DNA from: Dyella_A sp035685805
GTDB lineage: Bacteria; Pseudomonadota; Gammaproteobacteria; Xanthomonadales; Rhodanobacteraceae
Assembly (NCBI RefSeq): GCF_035685805.1
Contig: NZ_DASSAB010000043.1
Location: forward strand, 152,178 to 216,177
DNA: 64,000 nucleotides
Reading direction: 5' to 3'
Part shown: one piece after another, positions 9,248 to 17,541 of the stretch
Layout of the letters: every line of letters starts with the position of its first letter
Position numbering within the stretch: position 1 is the stretch's first letter
The notes under the pieces: model-generated
What the model was told of the DNA's origin: nothing
Database searches by the model: none
What the model saw: only the letters and a program-made list of their open reading frames with translations
Translations under genes and position numbers: made by a program

Positions 9248-10123
9248 CTAGACCAGCTTCTGCCGCCGCCACCATGGCGTGACCTTCTCTTCGCGAACCA
9301 GGGTGAACAGGCCGGCACCGAGGATCAGCACGATGCCGGCGAGCATCGGCCAGTCCAGCGTGTCGCCAAACAGCCAGTAGCCGAAACCGATCGCCCACAA
9401 CATCTGGCTGTACTGCGTCGGCGCGATGCGATTGGCAGGTGCCAGCAGCGTGGCAAGCATCAACAACACGCCGGCGAGGCCCTGCATCAGCCCGTAGCCC
9501 AGCAGTAGCGGCCACGCGTGCACGTCGGGCCAGACGAAGTGCGGGATCATCAGCAGGCCACCAAGCAGCAGTGGCCCCACGACTCCGGCGCCGTAGAGGC
9601 TGATGCGTTTCTCGTGCGCGCCGGCCAGGCGCATCGCCACCATGGAGACGGCGCCGGACAATCCGCAGAGGATGGCGGCGAAGTGACCCGTGCCGAGTTC
9701 CCGGAAGCCGGGGCGCAGCACCACCATCACTCCGGCGAACCCGATCAGCACGGCAGCCCATCGGCGCCAGCCCACGTGTTCTTTCAGGAACAGCACCGAG
9801 AGCAGGGTGACGAAGATCGGCATCAGGAAGATCAGCGCAAACGTTTCAGCCATCGGCAGCAGCGTGAACGCCACCACAGCCGAGATGTTGCAGATGCCCC
9901 CGGTCAGCGCGCGGATCCACCACAGGCCCGGGCGATTGGCCACCACCACGTCGCGCCACCGGTCGCCGCGCCCGCGGATGAAGGGCAGGGCACACAGGCA
10001 AAGCAGCGCGCCCGCAAAGACCGCCTCGTAGGCAGGCACCGAACCGTGGAGCGACTTGACGCAGGCGTCGCTGATCGCGAAGGCGGCATAGCAGGCGAAA
10101 CCGAGAATGACGCCTTTGAGCAT
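9248..10123 (-). CDS. EamA/DMT-family permease
   Basis: An inner-membrane permease of the drug/metabolite transporter superfamily with two tandem EamA halves and about ten hydrophobic helices. The first half carries FACYAAFAISDACVKSLHG and the second LSGAVSMVAMRLAGAHEKR. The second helix bundle ends with the family-typical YSQMLWAIGFGYWLFGD block. Mature length is 291 residues. An in-frame ATG at 10159 would add twelve residues, but its only purine-rich sequence (GGGAGA) abuts the codon; the ATG at 10123 gives the usual short N-terminus (MLKGV). Substrate is unknown; family members export amino acids, purines or metabolites. The next gene upstream on this strand is ssrA. Confidence 0.85.
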   Translation of the reverse strand: MLKGVILGFACYAAFAISDACVKSLHGSVPAYEAVFAGALLCLCALPFIRGRGDRWRDVVVANRPGLWWIRALTGGICNISAVVAFTLLPMAETFALIFLMPIFVTLLSVLFLKEHVGWRRWAAVLIGFAGVMVVLRPGFRELGTGHFAAILCGLSGAVSMVAMRLAGAHEKRISLYGAGVVGPLLLGGLLMIPHFVWPDVHAWPLLLGYGLMQGLAGVLLMLATLLAPANRIAPTQYSQMLWAIGFGYWLFGDTLDWPMLAGIVLILGAGLFTLVREEKVTPWWRRQKLV

Positions 10124-10328
10124 GGATGGAAGCGCGCCGTCGTGATGGCCGGGCCGCATTCTCCCATAGCGAGCAGCAGCATCGTGGCGCCGTCTCGAGC
10201 AGGCGCCTCGATCGAGTGCCTGCTGGCGGACCTCCGCCGGGGTTCAACCTGTCTCCAACGGTCGCCGCCGTGACCGCTGCTCGGCGGTACACCGACGGCT
10301 GGAAGGAATCCGGAGGCGCAATGAAAAA

Positions 10329-10352
10329 GCCACCCAAGCATGCTTGAGTGGC
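10329..10352 (-). terminator. Intrinsic terminator of ssrA
   Basis: Read on the minus strand, GCCACTCAAGCA is followed by TGCTTGGGTGGC and then TTTTT. This is a near-perfect inverted repeat (one G-U pair) plus a U-tract, starting 5 nt after the CCA end of the tmRNA. Confidence 0.9.
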
Positions 10353-10357
10353 CGGAT

Positions 10358-10712
<355 letters not shown>

Positions 10713-10733
10713 GGGAAATCTGATAGCCGAAGT

Positions 10734-10763
10734 AGTATATGGGGTGCGTGGCAGCCAGTTCAA
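10734..10763 (-). promoter_or_regulatory. Sigma-70 promoter of ssrA
   Basis: On the minus strand, a -35 TTGAAC (10758-10763) and a -10 TATACT (10734-10739) are separated by 18 bp. The -10 ends 22 nt before the mature tmRNA 5' end. That leaves room for a short leader removed by processing, as expected for tmRNA precursors. Confidence 0.7.
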
Positions 10764-10803
10764 TGAACATGCTGCCCGTCGCACCACTGAGCTGCTTCCG
10801 GCA

Positions 10804-11289
10804 TCACGTGTTGTGCGCGCGCATCGTCCGCTGCTTCTCGCGCTGCCAGTCGCGCTCCTTCTCGGTATCGCGCTTGTCGTGCTCCTGCTTGCCCTTGGCC
10901 ACGCCAACCTCGACTTTGACCTTGTTCCCCTTCCAGTACATCGCGGTCGGCACGATCGTGTACCCCTTGCGCTCCACGGCGCCGATCAACTGGTCGATCT
11001 CGTTTCGGTGCAGAAGCAGCTTGCGGGTACGCCGGTCTTCGGCGATGACGTGGGTCGAGGCGCTGATGAGCGGCGGGATCGACGCGCCGTGCAGGAACAA
11101 CTCGCCGTTGCGGATCATCGCAAAGCTCTCGCCAAAGTTGATGCGACCGGCACGCAGCGCCTTCAGCTCCCAGCCCTGCAACGCAATGCCCGCCTCGTAG
11201 CGCTGGTCGATGTGGTATTCGTGGCGCGCGCGCTTGTTCAGCGCGATCGTGCCGCCGCCCTTATTGTCCTTCTCTTTGCTTTTTGCCAT
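10804..11289 (-). CDS. smpB: SsrA-binding protein SmpB
   Basis: The RNA-binding partner of tmRNA, needed to deliver it to stalled ribosomes in the cytoplasm. The product is 161 residues, the family's normal length. The core blocks NKRARHEYHIDQRYEAGIAL, GWELKALRAGRINF and FLHGASIPP are present. A basic C-terminal tail (KERDWQREKQRTMRAHN) is the part that enters the mRNA channel. The start is the ATG at 11287-11289, giving MAKSKEKDNKG. It lies 91 bp upstream of ssrA and is divergent from ratA across 84 bp. Confidence 0.97.
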   Translation of the reverse strand: MAKSKEKDNKGGGTIALNKRARHEYHIDQRYEAGIALQGWELKALRAGRINFGESFAMIRNGELFLHGASIPPLISASTHVIAEDRRTRKLLLHRNEIDQLIGAVERKGYTIVPTAMYWKGNKVKVEVGVAKGKQEHDKRDTEKERDWQREKQRTMRAHNT

Positions 11290-11373
11290 GTTCGCTAGAC
11301 TTCGGGCGCTTGCCCTGTGCGGGGTCGACCGCATATCGGATCGAACCCGGAAAAGATTCTGAAAGAGGCTACC

Positions 11374-11805
11374 GTGATCGAAATTCGCCGAAGCGCCCTC
11401 GTGGGGTACTCGCCCGCTCAGATGTTCGATCTGGTCAATGATGTCGAAGCATACCCAAAGCGGTTCGGCTGGTGTTCCGGCTCCGAAGTCCTCGACCGCG
11501 GTGATGACATGCTGGTGGCGAGGCTCGATCTCAAGATGGCGGCGTTCAACCAGAGCTTCACGACACGCAATACCTTGCAGCGTCCCCACCGGCTGCAGAT
11601 GAGCCTGGTGGACGGTCCGTTCCGCAGCCTCGAGGGGCTCTGGTCGTTCGTCGCCTTGGGCGACAGTGGCTGCAAGATCGAGTTTGCGCTGGATATCGAC
11701 TATGCCGGCTGGCTCGGCGCGAGTGCGGTTAAACTCGGGTTCCAGGGGCTGGCCACGCGGATGGTCGACGACTTCAGTCGCGAAGCGAAGCGTACCTATG
11801 GATGA
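11374..11805 (+). CDS. ratA: RatA-family START/SRPBCC protein
   Basis: A small SRPBCC-fold protein related to E. coli RatA (YfjG), reported to block 70S assembly, and to mitochondrial COQ10, a ubiquinone-binding factor. Recognised by MFDLVNDVEAYPKRFGWCSG at the N-terminus and a C-terminal GLATRMVDDFSREAKRTYG. The start is GTG at 11374 (VIEIRRSALVGYS), preceded by AGAGG at good spacing; the in-frame start at 11317 would add unsupported residues. The product is 143 residues. Its stop overlaps the start of rnfH by 8 nt, so the pair is translationally coupled. Whether it acts as a toxin or in quinone handling cannot be told here. Confidence 0.9.
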   Translation: MIEIRRSALVGYSPAQMFDLVNDVEAYPKRFGWCSGSEVLDRGDDMLVARLDLKMAAFNQSFTTRNTLQRPHRLQMSLVDGPFRSLEGLWSFVALGDSGCKIEFALDIDYAGWLGASAVKLGFQGLATRMVDDFSREAKRTYG

Positions 11806-12109
11806 GGCGCGGTGCCCGCAGACATCGCTCGACGCTATCACCGTGGAGGTGGTGGCGGCCGGTGAATCGCGGACCAGTCGCTGCCTGCTCTCGCTTCCCG
11901 CCGGCAGCACCGTCGCCGCGGCCCTCGAGATTGCGGCTTTCCAGCCGGGCTGGGGCGAAGCGATCGAGGCAGCTGCCGGTACCGGCATCTTTGGCCGCGC
12001 GGTGAAGATGCAGCATGTCCTGCACCATGGCGATCGGCTTGAGCTGTGTCGCGCACTGCGGCTTGACCCCAAGGACGCGCGCCGGCGCCGCGCGCAGCTT
12101 AGGGACTGA
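11798..12109 (+). CDS. RnfH-family ubiquitin-fold protein
   Basis: A 103-residue beta-grasp protein of the RnfH (UPF0125) family, found beside ratA in most gammaproteobacteria. The ITVEVVAAGESRTSRCLLSL strand pair, the PAGSTVAAALE turn and the C-terminal GDRLELCRALRLDPKDARRR are typical. The ATG at 11798 overlaps the end of ratA by 8 nt, showing one transcript and coupling. Its molecular role is unknown; RnfH was named from an Rnf cluster, but no Rnf gene lies here. It converges with bamE; a GC-rich hairpin without a U-tract lies between them near 12124-12148. Confidence 0.88.
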   Translation: MDEARCPQTSLDAITVEVVAAGESRTSRCLLSLPAGSTVAAALEIAAFQPGWGEAIEAAAGTGIFGRAVKMQHVLHHGDRLELCRALRLDPKDARRRRAQLRD

Positions 12110-12166
12110 AGGCATCACGCGGGCGGGGACGGTTCCGTCCCGCGGCCACTGCGTGCAAGCTGGCGC

Positions 12167-12610
12167 CTACGGTTCCTGCGCGCCGCTGTCGTCGGCTCCG
12201 GCATCGGTCGAGGAGCCCTTGTCGCCGCTCTTCTCGTCCACCGGATAGTCCACCCGATACTTCTTCGTATCCTTCAGCATCTGCTCCGCGTTCTGGGCGA
12301 AGAAATCACCTTCGGTACGCACCAGCGTGTCGTTGTTGAAGGTGAGAGTGAAGGTGCGGATCTTGATCGGGCCGCCCCGGTGCTGCTGGCTGGAGACGTA
12401 GTCCCAGCGATCATGATCGAACGGGCTGCTGACCGACGGCGAACCGAGCAATACGATGACCTGACGCTTGGTCATGCCTGGCTTGAGCTGGTCGACGGCT
12501 TCCTTGGTCAGGATGTTGCCTTGCTGCACGTCCGGGGTATAGACCAGTCCACAGCCGCCCAAAGCCAGTGCTAGCGTGGCGAAACCCAAGGTACGGATCA
12601 GCTTGTGCAT
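12167..12610 (-). CDS. bamE: Outer-membrane assembly factor BamE (SmpA/OmlA)
   Basis: A lipoprotein of the BAM complex, which folds beta-barrels into the outer membrane. The signal peptide ends in the lipobox ALGGC, with the lipidated Cys at residue 20. The SmpA/OmlA domain is seen in LKPGMTKRQVIVLLGSP and DRWDYVSSQ, then the FTLTFNNDTLVRTEGD strand. The 147-residue product has an acidic Ser/Gly/Asp-rich C-terminal tail (about 30 residues) beyond the E. coli domain, as in Xanthomonadales OmlA. It is divergent from fur across 72 bp; the omlA-fur arrangement is long known in this group and in Pseudomonas. Confidence 0.94.
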   Translation of the reverse strand: MHKLIRTLGFATLALALGGCGLVYTPDVQQGNILTKEAVDQLKPGMTKRQVIVLLGSPSVSSPFDHDRWDYVSSQQHRGGPIKIRTFTLTFNNDTLVRTEGDFFAQNAEQMLKDTKKYRVDYPVDEKSGDKGSSTDAGADDSGAQEP

Positions 12611-12682
12611 GCGTGTTGCGTCCCGAGCGTAAAGGTGACGGATGATACACTAACGGTCTTGCGGAACCGCGCGGAGTTGGCA

Positions 12683-13099
12683 ATGGAACAGGAAACCCGG
12701 GAGCTGCGGAAGGCCGGCCTCAAGGTCACGCACCCGCGCATGCGCATTCTCAAAATCTTCGAGGAAGATGGGATTCACCATCTCTCGGCCGAGGACATCT
12801 ACCGCAAGCTTCTCGGCTATCAGGAGGACATTGGCCTGGCCACGGTCTACCGGGTGCTGACCCAGTTCGAGGCCGCCGGCATCGTCGTCAAGCACCACTT
12901 CGAAGGCGGACAAGCGGTCTACGAACTCGATCGCGGCAAGCATCATGACCACATGATTGATGTGGACAGCGGAAAAGTGGTCGAGTTCGTCAGTGAAGAG
13001 ATCGAGCGACTGCAGAAAGAAATCGCCGCCCGCCACGGCTATGAGCTGGAAGACCACAGCCTTGTGCTCTACGTGCGCCCGAAGGGCAGCAAGAAATAG
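12683..13099 (+). CDS. fur: Ferric uptake regulator Fur
   Basis: An Fe(II)-responsive repressor of iron uptake genes. The 138-residue protein has the winged-helix DNA-binding part (residues 1-80, LATVYRVLTQFEAAGI as recognition region). A dimerisation part carries the metal motif HHDH at 87-90 and the DHSLVLYV strand. It contains no cysteine at all: the CxxC pairs that hold structural zinc in E. coli Fur are replaced (HHDHMIDVDSGKVVEF). P. aeruginosa-type Fur also lacks them. The ATG at 12683 is chosen from alignment with known Fur N-termini; the in-frame start at 12605 lies inside the divergent promoter region shared with bamE. Confidence 0.95.
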   Translation: MEQETRELRKAGLKVTHPRMRILKIFEEDGIHHLSAEDIYRKLLGYQEDIGLATVYRVLTQFEAAGIVVKHHFEGGQAVYELDRGKHHDHMIDVDSGKVVEFVSEEIERLQKEIAARHGYELEDHSLVLYVRPKGSKK

Positions 13100-13155
13100 G
13101 GCGTCGCCAAGGGCGCCGTACGGGAGTGGCAGGCGCCCGAACCTGGGTTTCAAAC

Positions 13156-13194
13156 AAAAAAAACCGCGGGAGGACTCCTGTCCGCCCACGGTTT
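13156..13194 (-). terminator. Intrinsic terminator downstream of the MASE1 kinase gene
   Basis: On the minus strand, AAACCGTGGGCGGAC pairs with GTCCTCCCGCGGTTT across a short loop, with two mismatches. It runs into a U-tract given by eight A's on the plus strand (13156-13163). It serves the minus-strand transcript that includes the kinase gene ending at 13399 and possibly a small ORF at 13200-13376. Confidence 0.8.
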
Positions 13195-13199
13195 ATCCG

Positions 13200-13376
13200 T
13201 TACCTGGAAGCCTGGATCAGGGCGAGTTGCTCGCGTAGGTCCTTGGGCTGCTTCGGTTCCGGCGGAGCGACTTCCTTGTCGCCCTTCGAAGCCACCGTCC
13301 CCACGGTGACTTCGGCGCGCCATCTTGCGATGGCGGCTCCCCCACATCGATGGATCGATCCTAACGAAGCCTTCAC
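13200..13376 (-). CDS. Possible small ORF downstream of the kinase
   Basis: A 58-codon frame from GTG (13374-13376) to TAA (13200-13202) fills the space between the kinase stop and the terminator. Its C-terminal half is Lys/Pro/Glu-rich (KGDKEVAPPEPKQPKDLREQ) and unlike the Arg/Ala/Gly-rich products of shadow frames. There is no good ribosome site and I recognise no family. It could be a small protein, the remnant of a longer gene, or untranslated 3' sequence. The 13100-13398 stretch otherwise holds only the terminator. Confidence 0.25.
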   Translation of the reverse strand: MKASLGSIHRCGGAAIARWRAEVTVGTVASKGDKEVAPPEPKQPKDLREQLALIQASR

Positions 13377-13398
13377 GAACGGGCTATCGGAAAAATTC

Positions 13399-15027
13399 CT
13401 ATACCGGGCGAGCTATCGAGGTCACTTTGCCGGCAGGGAGGTTGCTGCCCCGCAGCAACACGCGCAGATGCAGCCCGTGCCCGGCGGTGGGGCGCAAGCG
13501 GAACAAGCCACCCAACGACGTGACGCGGTCGCGCATCCCCTGCAGGCCTCTGCCTCCGCGGGGCAGGGTCCCCGGCAAGCCGACCCCGTCGTCGCGGACA
13601 TCCACCAGTGCCAGCGGCACGCCATGGCGCTCGCCGATGCGCAGCCGCACCCTGAAATGCTTCGCCTGTGCATGTTTGACGGTATTGGTGGCGCTCTCCT
13701 GCACCAGCCGATAAATGGCGGTGCGCGTGTCATCGTCGAGCAGGCGCGGATCCCCGTACATGTCTGTCTGGTAGACGATGCCCGCAGCATCCAGCAGGTC
13801 CCTCACCGGTCCTTCCTCAAGCGCTCGTATGAGTCCGAACTCGTCCAGTACCGCGGGCCGCAGATCGTCCAGAAGCCGGTGCAGCGCACGCCGCATGTGG
13901 CCCAGGATGGCGTTCACCGAGTGGCCGACATCTTCCATGCCGACCTGCTGCAAGCGCGTCTGCGCAAGCTTGATATGCGTCTGGATGGCGGTGATGTTCT
14001 GCCCCAGCTCGTCGTGCAGCTCGGCCGCCATGTGGCGGCGCTGGCTCTCTTCGGCTTGCAGGTTGCCGCGGGCGGCATCGCGCAGCTGGCGGGCCAACTG
14101 GTCCAGGCGACGGTTGACGGCCGCCAGATACACGTTCTGTTCGGCGACTCTCTCGCTGCTGCGTCGGAGCGCGTCCGTGGCCGAACCCAGCATCAGCGCG
14201 CCGGTGCCCGCGACAGCGAGGAAAAGATAGCCCGGTGCGCTGGGCGCTGGCTGGCCGATCATGTAGTCGACCATGCTCATGCCCATGCTCGTGGTCAGCA
14301 TTGCCAGGCTGGCGCCTCGCCAGCCGTGGCGGAAGGCAAAGAACATCACCGGCGCCAACGAAAGCACGCGCGCGAACTGCGGCTGCGGCGCCGCATGCTC
14401 GGAAAGCATGAGCAGAATCGCCATGGAGGGCAGCATCACGAGCAAGCCGTCCATGATCAGCGCGGCGAGCATCCTGCGGCTTGGACGGGCACGCGCGAGC
14501 ATCACCATGAGCGGCACCACCAGGAGCACGCCCAGGTAATTGCTGAGCAGGTCCAGGCCCAGCGCGTCCACCATCGGGGTGGACGGCGACGACTGGTGCA
14601 TCAGGGCCAGCAGCGCGGCGTCCAGTGCGGTGGTTGCCGTCACCACCAGCAGTGCCGAAAGCAACAGGCGCGTCACGTCCTCGGGGACGCGCAGGCTCGC
14701 GTGCAGGTTGGCCTTGCGCAACAGCCACAGACCGGCGGCGACGATCAAAGGATCGGGCAGGTCGCCGAGCAGGAAGCCCAGCCACCCCATGGCTGCATCG
14801 TTGTGGATCTCGATGGCCGCGCCAGCACCCAGCTCGAAGCCGAGCAGCCAGGGCCAGACGCGTGTCGGCGTCAGCAGCAGCGCACCGAAGCGCAGCCCGA
14901 ACGGCAGCATCCAGTAGGGTTGTTCGGTCGGCCAGAGCAGCAGCCATGCGATCAGATAGGCGGCGCCGATGACCAAGCCTGAGTTGAAGAAGCGGGGCGT
15001 CTGGCTCTGCATTCGCGAATGGTACAT
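13399..15027 (-). CDS. MASE1-type sensor histidine kinase (NarX/UhpB class)
   Basis: An inner-membrane sensor kinase of 542 residues. The N-terminal half is a MASE1-like array of about eight hydrophobic helices (FFNSGLVIGAAYLIAWLLL onward, with LGDLPDPLIVAAGLWLL), so the stimulus is probably sensed in the membrane. A coiled linker leads to the HisKA_3 dimerisation helix with phospho-acceptor H338 (AAELHDELGQN). The HATPase follows, with the N-box (QESATNTVKHA) and G-boxes (DDGVGLPG, GRGLQGM). It is divergent from its likely partner, the response regulator at 15080, across 52 bp. The start at 15027 is preferred; ATG at 15012 is possible. Signal unknown. Confidence 0.9.
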   Translation of the reverse strand: MYHSRMQSQTPRFFNSGLVIGAAYLIAWLLLWPTEQPYWMLPFGLRFGALLLTPTRVWPWLLGFELGAGAAIEIHNDAAMGWLGFLLGDLPDPLIVAAGLWLLRKANLHASLRVPEDVTRLLLSALLVVTATTALDAALLALMHQSSPSTPMVDALGLDLLSNYLGVLLVVPLMVMLARARPSRRMLAALIMDGLLVMLPSMAILLMLSEHAAPQPQFARVLSLAPVMFFAFRHGWRGASLAMLTTSMGMSMVDYMIGQPAPSAPGYLFLAVAGTGALMLGSATDALRRSSERVAEQNVYLAAVNRRLDQLARQLRDAARGNLQAEESQRRHMAAELHDELGQNITAIQTHIKLAQTRLQQVGMEDVGHSVNAILGHMRRALHRLLDDLRPAVLDEFGLIRALEEGPVRDLLDAAGIVYQTDMYGDPRLLDDDTRTAIYRLVQESATNTVKHAQAKHFRVRLRIGERHGVPLALVDVRDDGVGLPGTLPRGGRGLQGMRDRVTSLGGLFRLRPTAGHGLHLRVLLRGSNLPAGKVTSIARPV

Positions 15028-15079
15028 GTGCGATGCTTTGGGGTGACCTGGTGCAACGGGCATTGAACGGGGAAGAGGC

Positions 15080-15715
15080 ATGTACAGCATTGTTCTGGTC
15101 GACGACCACGCCATCGTGCGCGAGGGCTTCAAGCGCCTGATCGAGATGGAGCCCGATCTGGAGGTGGTGGCGGAGTGCCGCTGCGCTGACGATGCCGTTG
15201 ACGCGATCAACCGCCGCACGCCGGATCTGGTGGCGCTGGACCTGTCGCTGCCCGACGGCAGCGGCCTGCCGCTGATCGAACACCTGCTGAGCGTGTCGCC
15301 GTCGAGCCGCATCGTCGTGCTGAGCATGCATGACGGTGATCCCTACGTGTCCGAGGCGCTGCGCCGGGGGGCCAGTGGCTACGTCACCAAGGGCGTGGCG
15401 CCGGAAGAGCTGGTGGCCGGGTTGCGGGCGGTCATGCAGGGAGAGTGCTTTCTCAGCTCCGACCTGCGGCAGCGACGTGCGGATCGCCCGGCCGATGCGC
15501 TTGACCCGATCCAGCGGCTCACCGCGCGCGAGCGTGAGGTGTTCCTGCTGCTTGCCGCGGGTCGAGCGCCGAAGCAGGTCGCTGGCGAACTGGGGATCGG
15601 CCAGAAGACGGTCTACATCCACCGGGCCAGCTTGATGGGCAAGCTGGGTGCGGGGTCCGAGCTCGACCTCTATCGCATGGCCAGCGAGCGCGGGTTGTTG
15701 CCCGGCCCGGGCTAA
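15080..15715 (+). CDS. NarL/UhpA-family response regulator
   Basis: A 211-residue transcription regulator. The receiver domain has the acidic pair D8/D9, phospho-acceptor D54 (LVALDLSLPDG), the switch Ser in VVLSMHD and the Lys in YVTKG. A LuxR-type helix-turn-helix fills residues 145-205 (LTAREREVFLLLAAGRAPKQ, then the TVYIHRASLMGKLG recognition helix). A strong ribosome site, GGGAAGAGG, precedes the ATG at 15080. Its partner is the divergent MASE1 kinase. Such UhpA-like pairs often control metabolite uptake or surface traits, but no obvious target operon lies next to it. Confidence 0.93.
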   Translation: MYSIVLVDDHAIVREGFKRLIEMEPDLEVVAECRCADDAVDAINRRTPDLVALDLSLPDGSGLPLIEHLLSVSPSSRIVVLSMHDGDPYVSEALRRGASGYVTKGVAPEELVAGLRAVMQGECFLSSDLRQRRADRPADALDPIQRLTAREREVFLLLAAGRAPKQVAGELGIGQKTVYIHRASLMGKLGAGSELDLYRMASERGLLPGPG

Positions 15716-15733
15716 AACGCGGCGGGAAAATGC

Positions 15734-17407
15734 TCAGCCGGCCTGGGCGCGCTCCAGCATCTGTTTGGCATGGGTGCGGGTCGCCTGGGTGATCTCGACG
15801 CCGCCGAGCATCCTCGCCAGTTCCGCGCGCCGACCGGCGGGATCGAGCTCTTCGATCCGCGTCTGGGTTGAATCGCTGTCGCTCTGCTTGCTCACGCGCA
15901 GATGCGCATGGCCCTGCGCAGCGACTTGGGGCAGGTGGGTGACGCACAGCACCTGCCGCTGCGCACCGAGCGCCCGCAGTTTCTGCCCGACCACCTCCGC
16001 GACCGCGCCGCCGATGCCGGTGTCCACCTCGTCGAATACCATGCTGCCCACGGTGTCCTCGCCGAGGGTGACCACTTCGATGGCCAGGCTGATGCGCGCG
16101 AGCTCGCCGCCGGAGGCTACCTTGCGAAGCGCGCGGGGTGGCTGCCCCGGGTTGGCGCTCACCAGCAACTCGCAACGCTCCTGGCCCTGCGGATCGGGCG
16201 CATCGCCCGCCACCGGCTCCAGCGACACCTCGAGTACGCCGCCGCTCATGCCCAGTTCCGCCATCAGCTGGCTCACCTCCCGGCCGAGCCGTGCTGCCGC
16301 ATCCGACCGCTCGCGGCTGAGGGCGCCGGCGGCGCGGATATAGTCTTGCTGCACGCGCTCCCGGCGGCCAGTCAGCTGCTCCAGCGCCTCGCCTGCGCCC
16401 TCGAGTTCGTCGAGCTCCTCTCGCATGCTGCCGAGTTTTTCGTGAAGCTCGCCCGGCGGCAGGCGATGACGTCGTCCCAGCTCGTGCAGGCGCGCCAGAT
16501 GGGCGTCGACCTGCGCGAACCGTTCAGGGTCGAGATCGACATCCTGCGCATAGCGGCCCAGGTCGTCCACCGCCTCGCCCAGCTGGATGGTTGCGGTGTC
16601 CAGCAACTCCAGCAGCGGGTTCAGCCGGTCATCCAGGAGCGCGAGCCGGCCGACCTCCGCCTGTGCACGCGCCAGCGCCCGACGCACGGCAAACTCGCTG
16701 TCGCCATCCAGCAACTCGACCACGCCCGACGCTCCCTCGGCGAGGCGGCCGGCATTGGCCAGCCGTTTGTGCGCGGTCTCCAGTTCCGCCAGCTCGGCAG
16801 GCGGCAGCGCCCATTTTTCCAGTTCTGCTACTTCGTGCGCGAGCAGCGCCAGACGCTGCTCGCGATCGGTACCGCCGCTGAGCTTGTGGATGCGAACCCC
16901 GAGTTCGCGCCATTGCCCGGCGAGCTCGCGGACCTGCTCCAGCGTTTCATCGTTGCCGGCAAAGGCGTCCAGCAGCGCGAGCTGGTGGCTGCGCGAGAGC
17001 AGCGCTTGATGCTCGTGTTGCCCGTGGATCTCCACCAGCAGCGTTGCCAGCTCGCCGAGCTGCCCGGCGTTTGCGGGGCGTCCGTTGATCCAGGCGCGCG
17101 AACTGCCTTCGGCGCGAATGACCCTGCGCAACTGGCAGGTGTCGCCATCGTCCAGCTCTTCGCGCCGCAGCCATTCACGGGCATCGGGCAGTTCGGCGAG
17201 ATTGAATTCCGCGGCCAGTTCGGCGCGATCGCTGCCGGTGCGCACCATGCCGCTGTCGGCACGTGCGCCGGCCAGCAGCATGAGCGCGTCCACCAGTAGC
17301 GACTTGCCCGCCCCGGTCTCGCCGCTGACCACGGTGAGGCCGGGGCCGAAGGTGATCTCGGCTTCTTCGACGACGGCGAAATGGCGGACGTAGAGCGAGG
17401 TGAGCAT
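15734..17407 (-). CDS. recN: DNA repair protein RecN
   Basis: An SMC-like ATPase needed for double-strand break repair; it binds DNA ends and helps RecA-dependent recombination. The 557 residues contain the N-terminal Walker A (GETGAGKSLL, 29-38) and a long coiled-coil middle (about 150-370). The C-terminal ABC signature is ASGGELARISLAIEV, with Walker B SMVFDEVDTGIGG. Length matches the family (about 555). The start is the ATG at 17405-17407. The gene converges with the regulator at 15715 across 18 bp and is divergent from hrcA. No clear LexA box is seen upstream. Confidence 0.97.
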   Translation of the reverse strand: MLTSLYVRHFAVVEEAEITFGPGLTVVSGETGAGKSLLVDALMLLAGARADSGMVRTGSDRAELAAEFNLAELPDAREWLRREELDDGDTCQLRRVIRAEGSSRAWINGRPANAGQLGELATLLVEIHGQHEHQALLSRSHQLALLDAFAGNDETLEQVRELAGQWRELGVRIHKLSGGTDREQRLALLAHEVAELEKWALPPAELAELETAHKRLANAGRLAEGASGVVELLDGDSEFAVRRALARAQAEVGRLALLDDRLNPLLELLDTATIQLGEAVDDLGRYAQDVDLDPERFAQVDAHLARLHELGRRHRLPPGELHEKLGSMREELDELEGAGEALEQLTGRRERVQQDYIRAAGALSRERSDAAARLGREVSQLMAELGMSGGVLEVSLEPVAGDAPDPQGQERCELLVSANPGQPPRALRKVASGGELARISLAIEVVTLGEDTVGSMVFDEVDTGIGGAVAEVVGQKLRALGAQRQVLCVTHLPQVAAQGHAHLRVSKQSDSDSTQTRIEELDPAGRRAELARMLGGVEITQATRTHAKQMLERAQAG

Positions 17408-17541
17408 GGATAAGCGGCTTCCGGCGAGTTCGTTGATTGTAGGGAGCGGCGCGGGCGCGGGCGAGGGGGCACAGGCCCGGCTGCTTGCAAAGCACTGCCC
17501 TACACCTTATTTCTTGCAGGTCTCACGGATTGCCACAGCGC

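Noticed and set aside
17470..17541. CIRCE operator before hrcA
   Set aside because: No TTAGCACTC-N9-GAGTGCTAA palindrome could be found; only a partial GCACT-like match.
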